A stretch of 64,000 bases of DNA from positions 1,458,237-1,522,236 of the forward strand of contig VZSR01003805.1 of the NCBI GenBank assembly GCA_013398615.1. Direction: 5' to 3'. Source of the stretch: Brachypodius melanocephalos (lineage: Eukaryota > Chordata > Aves > Passeriformes > Pycnonotidae). Below the pieces are notes generated by a model. The model was given only the letters and a program-made list of their open reading frames with translations. It was not told the origin of the DNA and did not search any database. The position numbers were made by a program, and so were the translations under genes. Below, in pieces: positions 34,701-48,532 of the stretch. The stretch's first letter is position 1; each line of letters begins with the position of its first letter.

Positions 34701-35535
34701 GCCCTTACATGAATTCTTAAGAGCCTCCTTTCTCCTTATCTGACTCCAGTCATGCCTGCACCACAACTTTTGAGACTTTTCCCAGTTCTAGATAGATTTT
34801 TCATTCTCTGTTTACTATTTTCATGTTCATAAGTATTTTATATATCAGTCAACATTATAACATGTAGTTCAAAGCACATTGGTCAGACATACCAGAGAAA
34901 AGCTTAATGTAATTTCTGTGAATGAGTGTCATTGTATTGCATCTTTAAAGGTCTAAAAGTGAAGTTATTAATTAGATCTTTCTCTAGGATTACATGTTCT
35001 GCTTTCATAAGGATATTTAGAGTGAGTACATTATGTGCTTTCTTACCACCTTCTGAGTCCAGTGGTATCACAAGGTTGAAAAAGTCATTGGCACATAGAA
35101 TATATAAAGTATGAAGAGCTGTCTGCTTTGCCTTGCCATGGGGTAGTGCTGTGAGTTATTTACATAGTTATTAGAAAATTACATTGAAATGGGATATTAT
35201 GTTTCAGTTTTTGGATATAGTTCCTTCCTTGAGTGAAAAATTGTCGATACCAAAATGACCCTGAAGTAGCCTTCTACAAAGGTGTTCATCTTTCTTTTGC
35301 AGAGGTGACATTCAAGCTTGCTGATGTGATCTTTTATATTTTCCAGAATGTTATATGTCACATACAAATTCTAATGTACAGTTACAGTTACTGCTTTTTC
35401 CTTACATCATTGCAGCTGTGTAGCAATACCCACTCATTCCTGACCACAGCTGATGGGCTTATTCCTCATACTATGCTTTATAAATTTCCTCATCTTGGTT
35501 TTCAAGAAAGGGCTTTCTCAAGATGGAATCCTGTT
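31742..35535 (+). other. CRADD intron 2, no gene seen
   Basis: Intronic sequence with no exon or identified mobile element; a short AT repeat lies near 34,563-34,577. Confidence 0.5.
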
Positions 35536-35597
35536 CCTATCCTATCCTATCCTATCCTATCCTATCCTATCCTATCCTATCCTATCCTATCCTATCC
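35536..35597 (+). repeat. (CCTAT)n microsatellite
   Basis: 62 bp of uninterrupted CCTAT, about 12.4 copies, with no substitutions. This purity suggests a currently variable locus. Confidence 0.97.
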
Positions 35598-38500
35598 TTG
35601 TATAAGCCGCATTACAAACTTACCAGTGTTTTTTGCCTTGCCTTGGAGTTGTAGGGATGTATAAGGCTTTGATGATTTTTTTCACACCTGTATGATCTAT
35701 TATGTTATTTGTAATATTCCTTCCCCCACAGCAGACTTGCAGTTGCTCAGAAAACTTTCTTAACCCATCAGGTCTTAGCTATAAAAAGAAAGATGCCTGA
35801 GGTTTTGTTCAGCACTTCTGTAATATAACTGCTGTGATGAGACACAATGAAAGGACAGCTATACCAGGTCTGTCTTGCTTAATACACCCATGACATCAAG
35901 GAGAACCTGTAGTTAACCTTTACCAGGCTCTGTCAAGCTGAATATGCACAGTGCCATGAGAAGGAAGCTTCACTGGGGGAATCCCAGCAGTGTGACAGGA
36001 CCTCTTTCCACTCCATTTTACTGTCCTGTCTCCAGAGAGAGAAAAATGGCATCAGAGATGCCTTGTTTGAAACTCTCCTTTGGACCTCTGTTCTTAACAT
36101 TTTTTGAACATGTTGACCCTCAAGCCTCTCTTTTACCTTGATAGTCATATGCAGTAATTTTCTTGGTTTCCCCACATTTAGCCTTCTGGTGCCTGTCCTA
36201 GGTAGGAAATTTAGTCAGGACAGTGGTCTAGGAAAGAATAAGTTGAGAGTGAGCATTTAATCCCAATATTTTTAGTGACTGCCTTTTTAGGCACAGGTTT
36301 TACTGTTCGGTTTGATTTTTTCATTTGACTGGAGGTAGCTAATAAAAATTCTGTCTTTTAACATCACAGTCATAACTATTTTCATGCAAAGTGATAATAC
36401 AACACAGATGTGAACAAAGTGCATATGCCACATCTGGAACACCAAAATTAATTACCTCAGATGTAGAGGCAGGGGGCAATCACTCCAAACAAGGTATGAT
36501 TCAGGGTTAAGATAAGGGAAATGTGCTATTACAAAGTTTTTCCCAACCATTTCAGATTTATAAAATAAATATTGGCATCTGCAGACAAATGCCAGAGAGC
36601 ATGTAGCAATTTGACACAACTACAACCAATTCTACACTTGTTTTTGCCTACAGGTTATGAGGAAGTGATGAAAGCTGTGCTCAGCGTGTCACTGTATTTT
36701 GGTAGCTTGAATTCAGAATGTATATACATACCTAAGTAGCTTATTTCCTATGGAAAAGGAATATATTTCAATAACTGAAATTAGGTTGTTCAAGAGAATT
36801 GATGCTTCTGACAGACGACGATCCTCTTACCTTGTGGTGAGCCTTTGACATGGGAAGAAAAACAGCTGAATCTTTTCCTATTACTGGTGTTTCTAATGGG
36901 AATTCTGCATTAAGTGAATGATATTCAGTAGTGAAGAAAGGTAAATGGCTTGTCTTTAGAATTGTTTTACATCACTTACCTTTTTCCCTCTATGCAAGTT
37001 GGGTGTTTTTCTTCAGGCAGCACCCTGGTGAGCATAGTCTTCTCAGAAAAGTGTCTTGCACCTGAACAAGCAATACATAGCAGCTGTAGCTTTTTCCCAG
37101 TACAGAAAGCATGTGTCTGTTACGTTTATACTGTAAAATGCACCAGAATTTAATTTCAGGGTAGTTTTCTTCATGACTAAATCCAGAGTAAAAGCTGAAG
37201 TTTGCCTGTTGTCTGCAGCTGTTTTGTACAGTTTCAATTAATCTTCAAAGCTTAATAATTGGTGAAGTTTCATTACAAAGTCTTGAAATGGAACTTTAAA
37301 GGATCTTTCTTGTTTGAAGATAAAACCAGTCATAATTCTTCTGCAAGTTGAAGATTTAAGTTTTGGGTTGTTTTTCTTGTTGGTTGTTTTTTTTCTGAGC
37401 ATAAATGAACCATTTCAAAAGAAGATTAAGGATAAGGTGCTCTTGATATACAAAGTCCTGTCCGTTCTGTGTTTTCTCATCATGTTTCTTAGTAGTTTTC
37501 ATTTTCTTTTGGATCATGAGAAATATGAACCACATGTAGAAGATACCTTTTTATCAAAGTCTTTTGGTAAATAAACCCATTTCTGTGAATTAGGCAATGC
37601 TGTCTTTTTGTTGCTCCTTTGTTTTTCCACTAATATGTTTTCTGCTTTTGTTCTTACTGTGGTGGAAAAGGTAAATCGTAATCTGTAAGGGAAAATAGTG
37701 AAGGACCTTTGGATGGTGACATGAAAAATCTTTTAATTTGCTAATAATTTATTTAAATTGTTGTAAAGAATGTTGCCTATGGAGTAGAAGTCACTGCAGC
37801 ACCTGCTGGCTTTTATTATATATATGTAAAGATAAAGGTGCTAGTTTTCAGGTCTACTCTGTGGCCTGTCCTAAGGTATATGTAGGGGAAATCTGAACTT
37901 TAGATCAGTTAGTGTTAGGTAACATCTCAGAGCAGAAATATCTCACGTTCCCATCTGGCACTGGGACTAGAGAAAGATCTCTTCTTAAGAGGAACATGGC
38001 TCTCAGGCATCTTAAAGGCTAGCAATGATATATTTTTTTTATCAAGTACATAAATAAAAAAACTTGAAAGCTTTGATCTTGCATAAGCACTTTACTGTTA
38101 GCTTTGAAGCTTTTACAGTAGTTAGTGTTTAAAACTCATTAATGAAAATACAGCTGACTGCTATAATACTGAAGATCCTTAGGACCCAGGGTCCCTGAAG
38201 CATGATGTTTCAGAGGTTGTGCTTTCCAAAGATTTGAATTTTTCTAGCAAAGCACCTCTTGCTGCTGGAGAGGAGTTTGAACACCAAGGTGAACCCAGGT
38301 ATACATAACTTACCGCAGAATCTTTGTTAAAGGTTTTTAAAACTTTCATAAGATTGTGATCAACACCTTGTATTGCATTTGGAAGAGATGAGGAAACTAG
38401 TGTAACATACATGTTGTCATTCAGCTGAGCTCATGGTTTCAGTAGCTGCTTAAACCTCCACTTCCTTTCCTCAATCTGTTTTGATTTGTCTGTTTGATAT

Positions 38501-41500
38501 TGCACATAATCTAAAGTTTTTGTCTTTCTCCCTTCTCCTGGGACTGAGATAAGATTTGCAGCTGGTAACGTTTGGTGTGTTGTCTTGATGTTCTGTCTTG
38601 AATTGGCCACCAAAAATGACAGTGCATAATTGACTTTTCAGGAATAGTTTTTTTTTTAAAGGGTTTCAGTTTGCTCTATCAATAAGCGTCATTGCTGCTT
38701 TATGCTAGTTTTTCAGAATTTCTTATCCAACTGATTTATGAAACTTGAACTTCCCAAACTAATCTGTAGTTTACATGGATCTTAATCAGGACACACTGAC
38801 TACCCATAAAAATTGTTTGAAAAAGGAATCTCTGCTTTTAAGTCAACAGCAAACAATGATGTTAAAAAGTTAGTTTTTTGCTCCGTTCCCACGGGTGGCT
38901 GAGATGGGTTGCAGTCACACATGCCATCTTATTGTTCTCCTTCTAAAAATGTTACCAAAGAAAATGGGGTTTAAATGATTGTTTACATGACAGTTGTGCC
39001 TGCAGAAGAGAGATTTAAGTGGGGAACTCTGGTCTTGATCTGGACCATGACTAAATTTTGTCTGGGTGCCAAACCAGGGTCTCAAAAATCTGCTCTTTCC
39101 TGAGGCCATGCATAAGACCAGTTGCCTTTTTGCCTGGCATGTCCTGGAGGGGTGTTTGGAGCGTGCCAACCACAGCAGCAGGCATGGCACAGGAGCAGTG
39201 CGTGGTTTTCATTTCTAATTCTGGAGGGTTAACATTTTCAAGTCTTCTCTGTCCTTCCTCTTTGTGGAGAATGTAGGGCTTTTTCTTCATGAAAACCAAG
39301 GGCAGCGTGTTTGGCAGAATGATGCCAGGACCTGGGCATTTAGACATAACAAATAAAAGTGTTGTTCCTGTGGAGAAACAGCTGTTGATGCTGGGTCAGT
39401 AGTAAAAGTGAGGGTGGGATGTGGACGACGCATTCTGGAGCCTGTTAGCTCCCTCTTCAGACTGCAGTCTTGCTGCCCCATTTGGCTTGTTCCATTCATC
39501 CCTTCCTTGACATGCAGATCTCCATTTGCTTGTGATAAATGAGTAGGATTTGTATTCTTTAAAGGACGCTCTGGTAGCTCTGTGCCTTCCTACTTCTTGG
39601 CTCTCTCACTCAGGCTTAACTGTACCTTTTTACATCCTGTCTTGCAGGTCACAAGCCATCCCCTGACATGCTGTTGAGTTGTCTCTGAACTCCCCATGTG
39701 GTTTCATCTGCATTTTGGTTTATGTTTTGGCTTGATCCAGTGCATTTACTCAAATACCATACATCTCACACTTCCAAAGATTGATTCTGTCAAAGTCTGA
39801 GGGCAGTAAATTTCCTTCTCCTTTAAGACTGATGAATTTAGTCCCTGCCCTTGTAATCACTGTATATGGTCTCTACAAGGACTTCCTCCTCAAGGATCAA
39901 AAAAATACTCTAAGAGCCTTTTGCTTACATTTTCAGCAAATGGCATTTTCAAGCCACTCCCAGATGTGTCATCCATCCAAATATTGAGCTGGTTAGTTTA
40001 AAGCTTCTTGAGAAACATGAAAGAATCCCTGTATTACTGAGTTACGAATAAAACTTCACTCATAAAAAATTGCTTCCCCGCCTTCTTAGGGAACTGCCTT
40101 CTTAACAGTTGCATTTTAATTATGGCTCTTAAGAAACCTTGTTTTGATATTTAAAACAAAAAAGAAAAGAGAAAGAAAAATCGCTTTGCATGTTGGTGCC
40201 CCCTTGGTATCAGTTTGAAGCTGTGTTGGTGCAGGACGTAACTCAGCAGAGCATTAACTGGGTGGGAGGTTGTTTTCTTTATTCATTTACTTTTCATGCC
40301 TCTTCACTCTCACTATATGTTCCCTTTTAATGGATTTTAAAGCTCATTTTGTGTGGAATGCCAAGGTGTTGAAACAACTCCCTTGGCCTATTGCACCAGT
40401 GACTCCTGTGTACTTCTAACCTGTATTTATAGCTCTGATTTTCTGTATCCTGCCGATGTCTGACTGGGGCATGCATCTGAGCCTTGCTGTCTCCATTCAT
40501 TTCTGTCATCCTTTCAAGTACTGTGCAGCTTCTTTGCACTTCTAACCTTACTGAATCATCATGGAGAGCTGTAGTCTATGTCTGTGTGAGTATACATATA
40601 TGTATATACAAACATGTGTATATAGAGAGTGTAGGTACTGTAAGTAATGATGTGGTTACTGTAGGCCACTGTGTGCCTGCATTTTTCTTGAACTGGTGTG
40701 CTCATAATGCCCAGGGCTTTTAAATTACCCACTTTTCTTTGGGGATTATCAGCAGTCCCATTTTAGGTGAGTGCTCTGATTGAGCCTGAATGCATTTATT
40801 TGGCTGTTGTTAGCCTGGTTGCAATGCTCCTGTCTTGAAATAATTTTTTTTTTTGGTGCTGCCATCCAGTGAATGGTGCCTGAAACCAGGAAAGCAGATT
40901 GGTTTGGGAATTTTATTCCCAGTTCTAACGCTGATTTAAAATGTCGCCTTGGGCAAGTGACTGCTGGTCTGCTTTCTCTTACATTCACTTGAGGCAATGA
41001 TATTCATTTATGCATCTCCTGGATCTGCTTAGCTGTGGTATGAATGCGCAGGGTGGATGGACCCACAGGACCTGTGCTAGCTAGCTAGAGTGGGTATCAT
41101 GGAGTACTTCTTAATCACTTTCCATATATTTTTATTGTCCCCTTCCCAGACCAGATGGATTTGAAATTTATAGTTCTGAGAAACTGGATTCCTTTGCTCA
41201 TGCTGTATAGTGCATTGTTTTTTGGGTTTTTTTTTTTTTGCCTTTTTTTTTTTAATTCATCATCTAATTTAATAAAGGATTCAATCAGCTGGTATGTGCA
41301 CTTAGGAAAGTGACAGAAGGCAGAGGCTTCCAGGGGCGGCAGGCAGATGAGCTGGCTTTAGGAGGGCAAAAGAATGAGGCAGCTGTAAAATAAAAGATAT
41401 CTTAGCAGTTAGAATACAACTACCATCATAGACAAAATGAATAGTCTGCTCTCTTTCTTCACTATGCTAGAATGTGATGGTGTTTCAGACCTCATAAATT

Positions 41501-44500
41501 CTTTACTTCAATAGAAGATTAATGCTTTATGACAGGTGACAGGTTTGATGACATCTGTTTTCCTCAGATTGAAAAAAAAAGAAAATCCACCTGCTTCTCC
41601 TTTCATTTGGGGCCTGCAAAGGGTTAAGGAGTTTGAATGCAGACATATATGGTGCTGTATTGATATTATGTACTTTGTAATAGAAAACAGAACTTTCCAG
41701 GTCAAATATCAATAACATTCTATAAGCCTTTCTAGGAAAATATAATTAAAACCATTCAAAGCTGTTTCCCATAACTGAGTTTACTGTGTTTTATTGATTT
41801 CAGTCCCACATCTACAATAGGATATTATTATTGACTTTTAGACTTCTGTCTATTTTAAAAATAAAGAAAACACAAAATCAGGTGATGGTGTTCCTTTTAT
41901 TAAAAATCTTGTCCTCCTTTCTCCCTGAAGCAGAGATCATATTGAATTGTTTGAACAAGAAAATGGTGGGGTAGGCCTTCAGCTGGTTTAAATTGTCATA
42001 GTCCCACTGAAAGCAGCTAAACAAGTGGGCCATCAACTGAGAATCTGTCCACATTCTGCATTTAAGCCATTTATTCCTTTGCACCCAAGGCTGTCAGTTA
42101 CAGCACTATCTCTGGCTTTATTGTCAAGCTTTATTGACTTGTTTTCATATTCCATACCGTGAGTAGGATCTAGAGTAGGAAGCCACTAAATTGCTTAAAT
42201 ATTTCAGACAGAATGAATTTGCTTCTCTTATTCTGTCACTCTCTAGCCTCAAAACAAATATTTTGTCATATCATCCACATTTAAATCAGGAGTATATTCG
42301 TCCAAGCATATTATTTTCAAAATAAATATATTTTTTAATATTTGGTAAGTTCTTAAAACCTATTTGTTAGCACAGCCTCTTTATAAAAAGAAAAGCATAA
42401 TGGTCTAAAAAGTTGAATATTTATATAAAATAGCTGATACTTTACCAAATTCACTAATCATATTTATTTTGAAGAATTTTACCAAATATTTAGTATGTCT
42501 GTGTTTTATACATAAATCTGTCAGAGGAATAATTTTTTAGCTATAAGTATTAAAAATATGGAGCTGTTTCTGCAAATATTACAGAAGCCTAAGAAAAATC
42601 CTTTCTGAGAATAGTTTTATTGTTGTTGGTTTTGGGTAGCTTGGCACTTAGGTTAATCACACAATATTTGATCAATATTTAAGTTTTTTAAGAAGTCAGA
42701 TGTATGCAGATGTCTAAAATAGATATGTATGCAGACCTACCCACATATTTATCTGTATAAAGAAGAAGTGGGTGTAGAACCTTACTAAGAGTTTAAAATA
42801 TTTTATTTCCATAAAGTTCAATATGCTTCTGTAGTATTGGTCTAATTTTCCTGAAATCCAAACTTCCCAGAAATTTATAGGGATTGAATTCTAGAAGAGA
42901 GGGAGAATTCAGGCAGTTTCCTTTCTATTTGTACTGCAACTCAAATAGAGTACCTAGATTTAACATTAACTTCCTTTAAAAACATTCAGACATGGATATT
43001 TATTGTTTGGGACAACCTGAAATATTTTCAGTCCATTAGTGGCTTTTTCTAATGCAGTTGGGACTTAGTTGTTATAATAAGGAGCACCCCTCATGTCCCA
43101 AGGCAGACAGTGGCAGCACTTAGAAATATCTGATGGTCAGTGGTAAATGTATTCTGAAGGAGATGAGGTAAAAGAAAATAAGTCTGAAAATGTTAAGAGC
43201 TGAACAGGCATACTGTAAAAATTAATTTTTTTTCTCCTTCAGCAAGTACTTAGTTTCTTTATTATAACTTAATACATATATGTGCAGTTGGGAGACAGAA
43301 AGACTTCTGTATGAACCATAATTATTCCTTCTGCTCTCAAAATTACTGTAATTCTGTGCCTGAGTTTTAAAATTACATTCAAAAGATAATATGAGCTATT
43401 GTCCTTGTTGCTGTTTGATCTGAATACTCAACTAGGAATTCATTTTGGTGAATAGTATCTTAATTTTTTTTTCAGGTCATTTTAAGTCACCTGCAAATTG
43501 CAGGCAAGTCTGAGCCATAATTTTTGTATTTAATTTTTTGAAAAAGATCTCAGTATTTCAGTTGGAAATGCAGAAACTTTTACACTTGAAGTATTTGTTT
43601 AATATTGTAATAACTGTATGTTTGGTTGTCTATATTTTCTGCTCATGATACTAGAAACTACATTCTTAGTATGTAAGAAGAGCCAGAATAAATAATTTAA
43701 AAATGTATAGAGTTGTTGTGTCATTTTCATTAGGTAGTCCATGTCATTTATATTTTCTTCCTGTCTAGCTTAAAAATGCCTCAGCAGTTTGATTTTAGAT
43801 TGTTATATGTCTTTTTTTTTTTTAAAGGTGGTGGTGGTAAGCTATTTGTCAAGAGGAATATGTAGGCTTCTGATGAACAGTCCTGCAGTTCTCTTACCTT
43901 TAAACAAAACTGCTTATAAACACTCCAGAACAGGCTGGGCAGTGGCTATAGATTTTCCATAACACAACTCCCTCTTTTTCAAATCTGATAGTGCTGTGCT
44001 GTCCTGCGACATCTCAAGAAGGATTATTGTTTACAGGCATTATGGTATCACTTAATGCTCTTCTTTAAAAGTTCACTGTTTTAGCATACAGGTGGCATCA
44101 GGAAGATGAAACCAAAGAGATGCATATTATTAAGAGACAACAGGGAAAACAATCTGATCCTGACCTGCAGCACTTATTTTCACTGTAACTCCGCTTGGTC
44201 CCCCATTTTTCACAGCCCATAAATACTTAGAAAAAGACATCATTAAATCAAATTTTTACACACATATATAAATTCAGCAGAGTCAATTACTTGCCTAGGC
44301 CTACCACTTTTATATTTTTTAACTCTGATCATACTTGCCATGTGAGAAGCATCACTGCAGTATGCAGAGAAATTGTAATTGCAGTAACATATGCAGTAGA
44401 ATATTTTTCCAGCTTAAATTGATTATTCTCTTTATCTTTAGAATTATTGTGAAATGCTATGATTTTATTGTCAGGCCTCTTGAGGTAGTCACAATATTGT

Positions 44501-47500
44501 GTAATACTTTTATGAGTTCAGAAACCAGACTCTACTGTATAAGAGTGGTTAACGCATATGGATACACCCCCAAAGTTTCCAGTAACAATTACATTCCAAG
44601 AAAGGTGCTAAATATATTGCTACCAAGAATCTCCTGGTTTTTTCCTTCGTCAATCTTTGATGTCATTTGGGAGAGCCAAGAATTTTCACTTCACCCACTT
44701 AAAACTTTTAAACATGAAATAAAAATTCGCTTTAGATTTTTATCCTATCCAGGAAACCTGATCCTGTAGCTATCACCTGGCAAAAATTCCCACTGTATTA
44801 AATGTGAGTCTTCCTTGTCAGGACTGCAGGCACAGGGTTGCAGTCATAGACAGCCGTTCGTGGTGAAATTATTCCGAGTCCACACGAGGCTGCTGATGTT
44901 GTTATTCTAGCTGAAAACTTCACTACAAAGGCACAAACACTTGAAAATAAAATTTGCTAGATCACTTGTTTACATTTTATAATTCAGAGATGTAAACTGG
45001 TTGGTAGTGTTAGGATTACTGTTTGTTTTAATTTAGAGGTGTGTTAACCTTTTAAGGTTGGGGATTTTTTTTGGGAAACAAGTTCTTAATGTCATTTTTT
45101 TCTATGCCCAAAGCAAAAGCTGTAAATGGATTGAAAATTGTAACATACTTTTTTAGATCAACATTATACTTGCTACGCAGTTTCTACCCACATTACTTTG
45201 CAAAGTGAGAGTGGATGATAATTGGGGTAGTTTGCAGGCAATAACAACCTGCATTTTCTCACAGGATCCTTACTAACAGTGTGACATAAGGAAGGTAAAA
45301 GCAAATTGAATTAGAAAAACAGCAAACATTGTGTTTTATAACCCAAAATAAAATTCTTCAGCAGCAACTAGTCCTGTAATGTAATCCAATCTGTTTTAAT
45401 ACTGAGATTTTTCCAAGAAAGCAGGAAACAGTAAAGGGTAAGGCTTTCAAACCTCTGCTGTTTCGTTTACAGATCCCTTGTGTTAATTTAATGCTTCTAG
45501 GGAACTGGGGCTCTTTCTTTTTTCTCAGAATCCCTTCTCTAGGAAATACTGAGTGGTGTGGTGCTGAGAAACAGTCATGGTTTACAACAGATAAGCCAAA
45601 GGACCTGGCTTCAAATTCCACACTTCTCTGAGAAGACAAAATACTCCACTGCGTGCTTCTCTCTAAAACGGACGATTTCTTGCTAACAGGCTACAGAAAA
45701 TTTACCTCAGAAGGACCTTAGCAGACAACGTCGTGGGCCTTGACATTTTCCCCCTTCTCCTATCCCTCCAGTGCATGCACCAGCATCTAACAGTTCTGTG
45801 CAGTCAGGCTTTTTAAGCATAAAAGATAAATATTTACAGCTATTGCTTTTCAAGCATTACCCTGAAAGTTTTACGGGCACAAAACTCACAGTCCTGCTGG
45901 TGTGACTCTGCCAACTGCAGCCCCAGCAGATGCAACATTGGCCCCTTCCCACCACCCTGCCAGTGCGTTTTCCCCATGCTTAAAACACCCCCTCTCTTTC
46001 CCCAAACCAGAAATACCCACCTGGATAACTGGATTTTGGAGCTAAAACTGATTTTGTCTGGAAAAAACAGAATGAGTCGCTTGCAAAAACCCAGCCTGGC
46101 TGATGTCAGCCGTGTGCGTTAGCAGCCCAGCTGCTGCAGCTTTCGGAGATGCCTGGGCAATGCGTGTTTTGGCCTCTCGCCGTTTCTTTTCCTTATTTTG
46201 CTGGTTCAGAAGAAGGGCTCGCGGTGTGGCTTCTGAAATTACAACAGCCCTAGCTTCTGGGGTTTTGTTGTCAGTGAGGCTTTGGGGTGTAAGTTAGGGG
46301 GTTTGAGTGAGGCTGGGGGGTGCCCCATGGAGAGTGTCAGTAAGGCTTGGGGAAGAGCAGCTGCCACAAGCAAGCTGGAAGAGACATCTGGAAAAGGACC
46401 ATCACTAGGGACACATCTGTGGGACCACTCCTGGTCCTTGGAAGGGCAGGAAGAACAAGATGTGGGAAGGAGGAATAAGGGAGGTACAGCAGGAAAGAGT
46501 AGCTGCCTGACCCCAGCTGCCTGTGCTGCCTGTCCTCCAGCAGACTGAGGGTGACGGAAAACAAGGGAAATTGAGGCTAGGAGGGGGGAGAAGTTAATGT
46601 CCTCCTCCCCCAACTTCCAACCAGTATCTGAATCAGTAATTAGAATTTTGTGTTAATTGGCAGTAAAGTGAATTATGTAAAATTCCTAGAGTTGGGACTG
46701 TTTTGCTTGCAAGAGGAAGAGAAAAGCAAGGATTTTAAAACAGTGTGCTTTATAACAACCTCTTCTGTCTTTTTGCTGTAGTTTGCCTCACATGGCATGA
46801 GATTTTCAAGAATTTTGTTCTCGTGGCACAGAACATGCTGATAGACTAATACTTCTCTTATGGTCATTGATTTTGTCATTACTATGTAAAGGCAGGGAGA
46901 ATATTCAAGGCTGAGCTGTATTCTCTCCCAGGCCCAGGGCAGGACAAAAAGATCTCAGATTCATGTGGTGGGAGCAGACATTTGGCCGAAGGGAAGAACA
47001 CTGCCCTTTGTCATAGGTTCTTGGTCCCACTGCTGGTGCCATACAGCTTAGGAAAGAAAGTTTAGCAAGCAGTTGTAGGTGTGCCATCAAGAGTCCTGTT
47101 GCAAGCCAGGGCAGGTGCAGCTCTCCTGAAGTCATGTTCATGGTTTAGGCTTATGGCTGTGAAATTAATTGGTAGTTCATGGGATTAGCACCAGAGTGGG
47201 ATGTTGTGGCACTCCAGAGATTTCCCAAGATCAAGGAAATATTTTGAGAATCTTCTTCAAGTTACTCCCATATAAGCAGAGAGAGAGGAGTCTCAATGCT
47301 GCAGTAGATAAAACACTGCCCTAATTTTCTTCCTAAACCTTTCCTGAGGTTTGATGTAAGAGGGAGAGCTTTGCATCCTTTTCATCAGCAGGTTCAGTTT
47401 ATGCTTGCAATGTTCATTATGTGAGCTAATATTGAGGAGCACCAGAAGAGAAAAAAACCCCAAGGAAATTCAGTCTTAGAGGATATAACATGCTGAATTC

Positions 47501-47860
47501 TGTAGTGTTGCAATTTGTAGCAGTTTTAGAGCTTAAATTTTCCTGTTGCAAAAGAACTTGAATCCTGCAAAGAATTCTTGATAATGTAAAAATATCACCT
47601 CTACCAATTACGGAAACAAACTTTGAAAAACAAATTAGCTAGTAAAAAATTTGTAAAATAAACTTCCTCTTCTGCCTCTGCTATTTCCAAATTTTTATTT
47701 TGTTTTGTCATTTTGTTGTGTAAACCCCTCAGGGTTGGCAGTGTGTTACGAAGTATCACTGATTTCTACTAAACCATGTGTTGACTCTTTGAAAAAGCAT
47801 ATTTTGTGTCTATTTTTTTTTGTGCGTGCAAACAGACTTTGAGAAAATACAAACATAAAA
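35598..47860 (+). other. CRADD intron 2, no gene seen
   Basis: About 12 kb of mostly AT-rich intron. No exon, RNA gene or confident mobile element found. The segment 46,100-46,600 is locally GC-rich but has few CpGs and no clear promoter features. The AT-rich stretch 42,300-43,700 could hide conserved non-coding elements. A 144-codon frame at 44335-44769 looks like chance. Confidence 0.5.
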
Positions 47861-47940
47861 ATCACAGAATCATAGAAAAACCATTGGGTTGGAAGGGACC
47901 TTAAAGATCATCTCATCCTAACCTCTCTGTCATGGGAGCT

Positions 47941-48346
47941 TGTTGCAATAAAGCAACAGGACTCAGTTTCTTCATGCAGAAAAAGCCCATTCTTTATTCA
48001 TAAAGCTCATATTTATACAGTTTTCAAAGATGTCATGTTTGACTCTGGTTGGTTAGTAACTTTCTTGCCACTCAGTCTATTGGTTGGAAGGTGCCCATGT
48101 TTGTACATGCTAAGACTCTCTCTTTCCACAGGTGTTTACATTTTTTTTGTGGGACGGATCTTTTGTTATTACAGGTGCAACCTATTTTTCTCTACAAGAA
48201 TAGATCGTTATGCAAACTGATTCTCATTCCTCTGATTTTTTTCACATGGAAACTTAAAAGTTAACTGCTAGTTTAGCTAGAGTAGCAGGGCCTAAACCAT
48301 ATTTTATAAGGCCTTTCTTTTATAATGTCTCCACCTGTATGCAACA
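47941..48346 (-). mobile_element. Solo LTR of an endogenous retrovirus, nested in CR1
   Basis: 406 bp starting TGTTGCA and ending TGCAACA, perfect 7-bp terminal inverted repeats with TG...CA ends. It is flanked by an exact 6-bp target duplication, GGAGCT (47935-47940 and 48347-48352), a length typical of class II (alpha/beta-like) avian retroviruses. The CR1 reads on normally across the insertion. On the minus strand a TATAAAA-type motif lies near the 5' end and AATAAA near the 3' end, so the LTR points opposite to CRADD. No internal retroviral genes are present, consistent with LTR-LTR recombination. Confidence 0.92.
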
Positions 48347-48516
48347 GGAGCTCATGGGATACCTTTCACTAGACCAAGTTGTTCAGAGCCCCATATAATG
48401 TGGCCTTGAACACCTCCAGGCATGTGGAATCCACAAGTTCTCTGGGCAGCTGGTTCCAGTGCCTCACTACCCTCTGAGTAAAGAATTTTTTCTTAATAAA
48501 TAAAAGTTAGGAAGAG

Positions 48517-48532
48517 TGTTTACATGTAAACA
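48517..48532. repeat. 16-bp perfect palindrome with facing forkhead-like motifs
   Basis: TGTTTACATGTAAACA is its own reverse complement and contains TGTTTAC and GTAAACA, the forkhead (FOX) core on each strand. It lies in a stretch of about 35 bases that looks inserted into the CR1 fragment. Confidence 0.9.

Noticed and set aside
44335..44769. 144-codon frame in CRADD intron 2
   Set aside because: AT-rich, no recognisable domain, no promoter or splice context, no sign of being a retrocopy.
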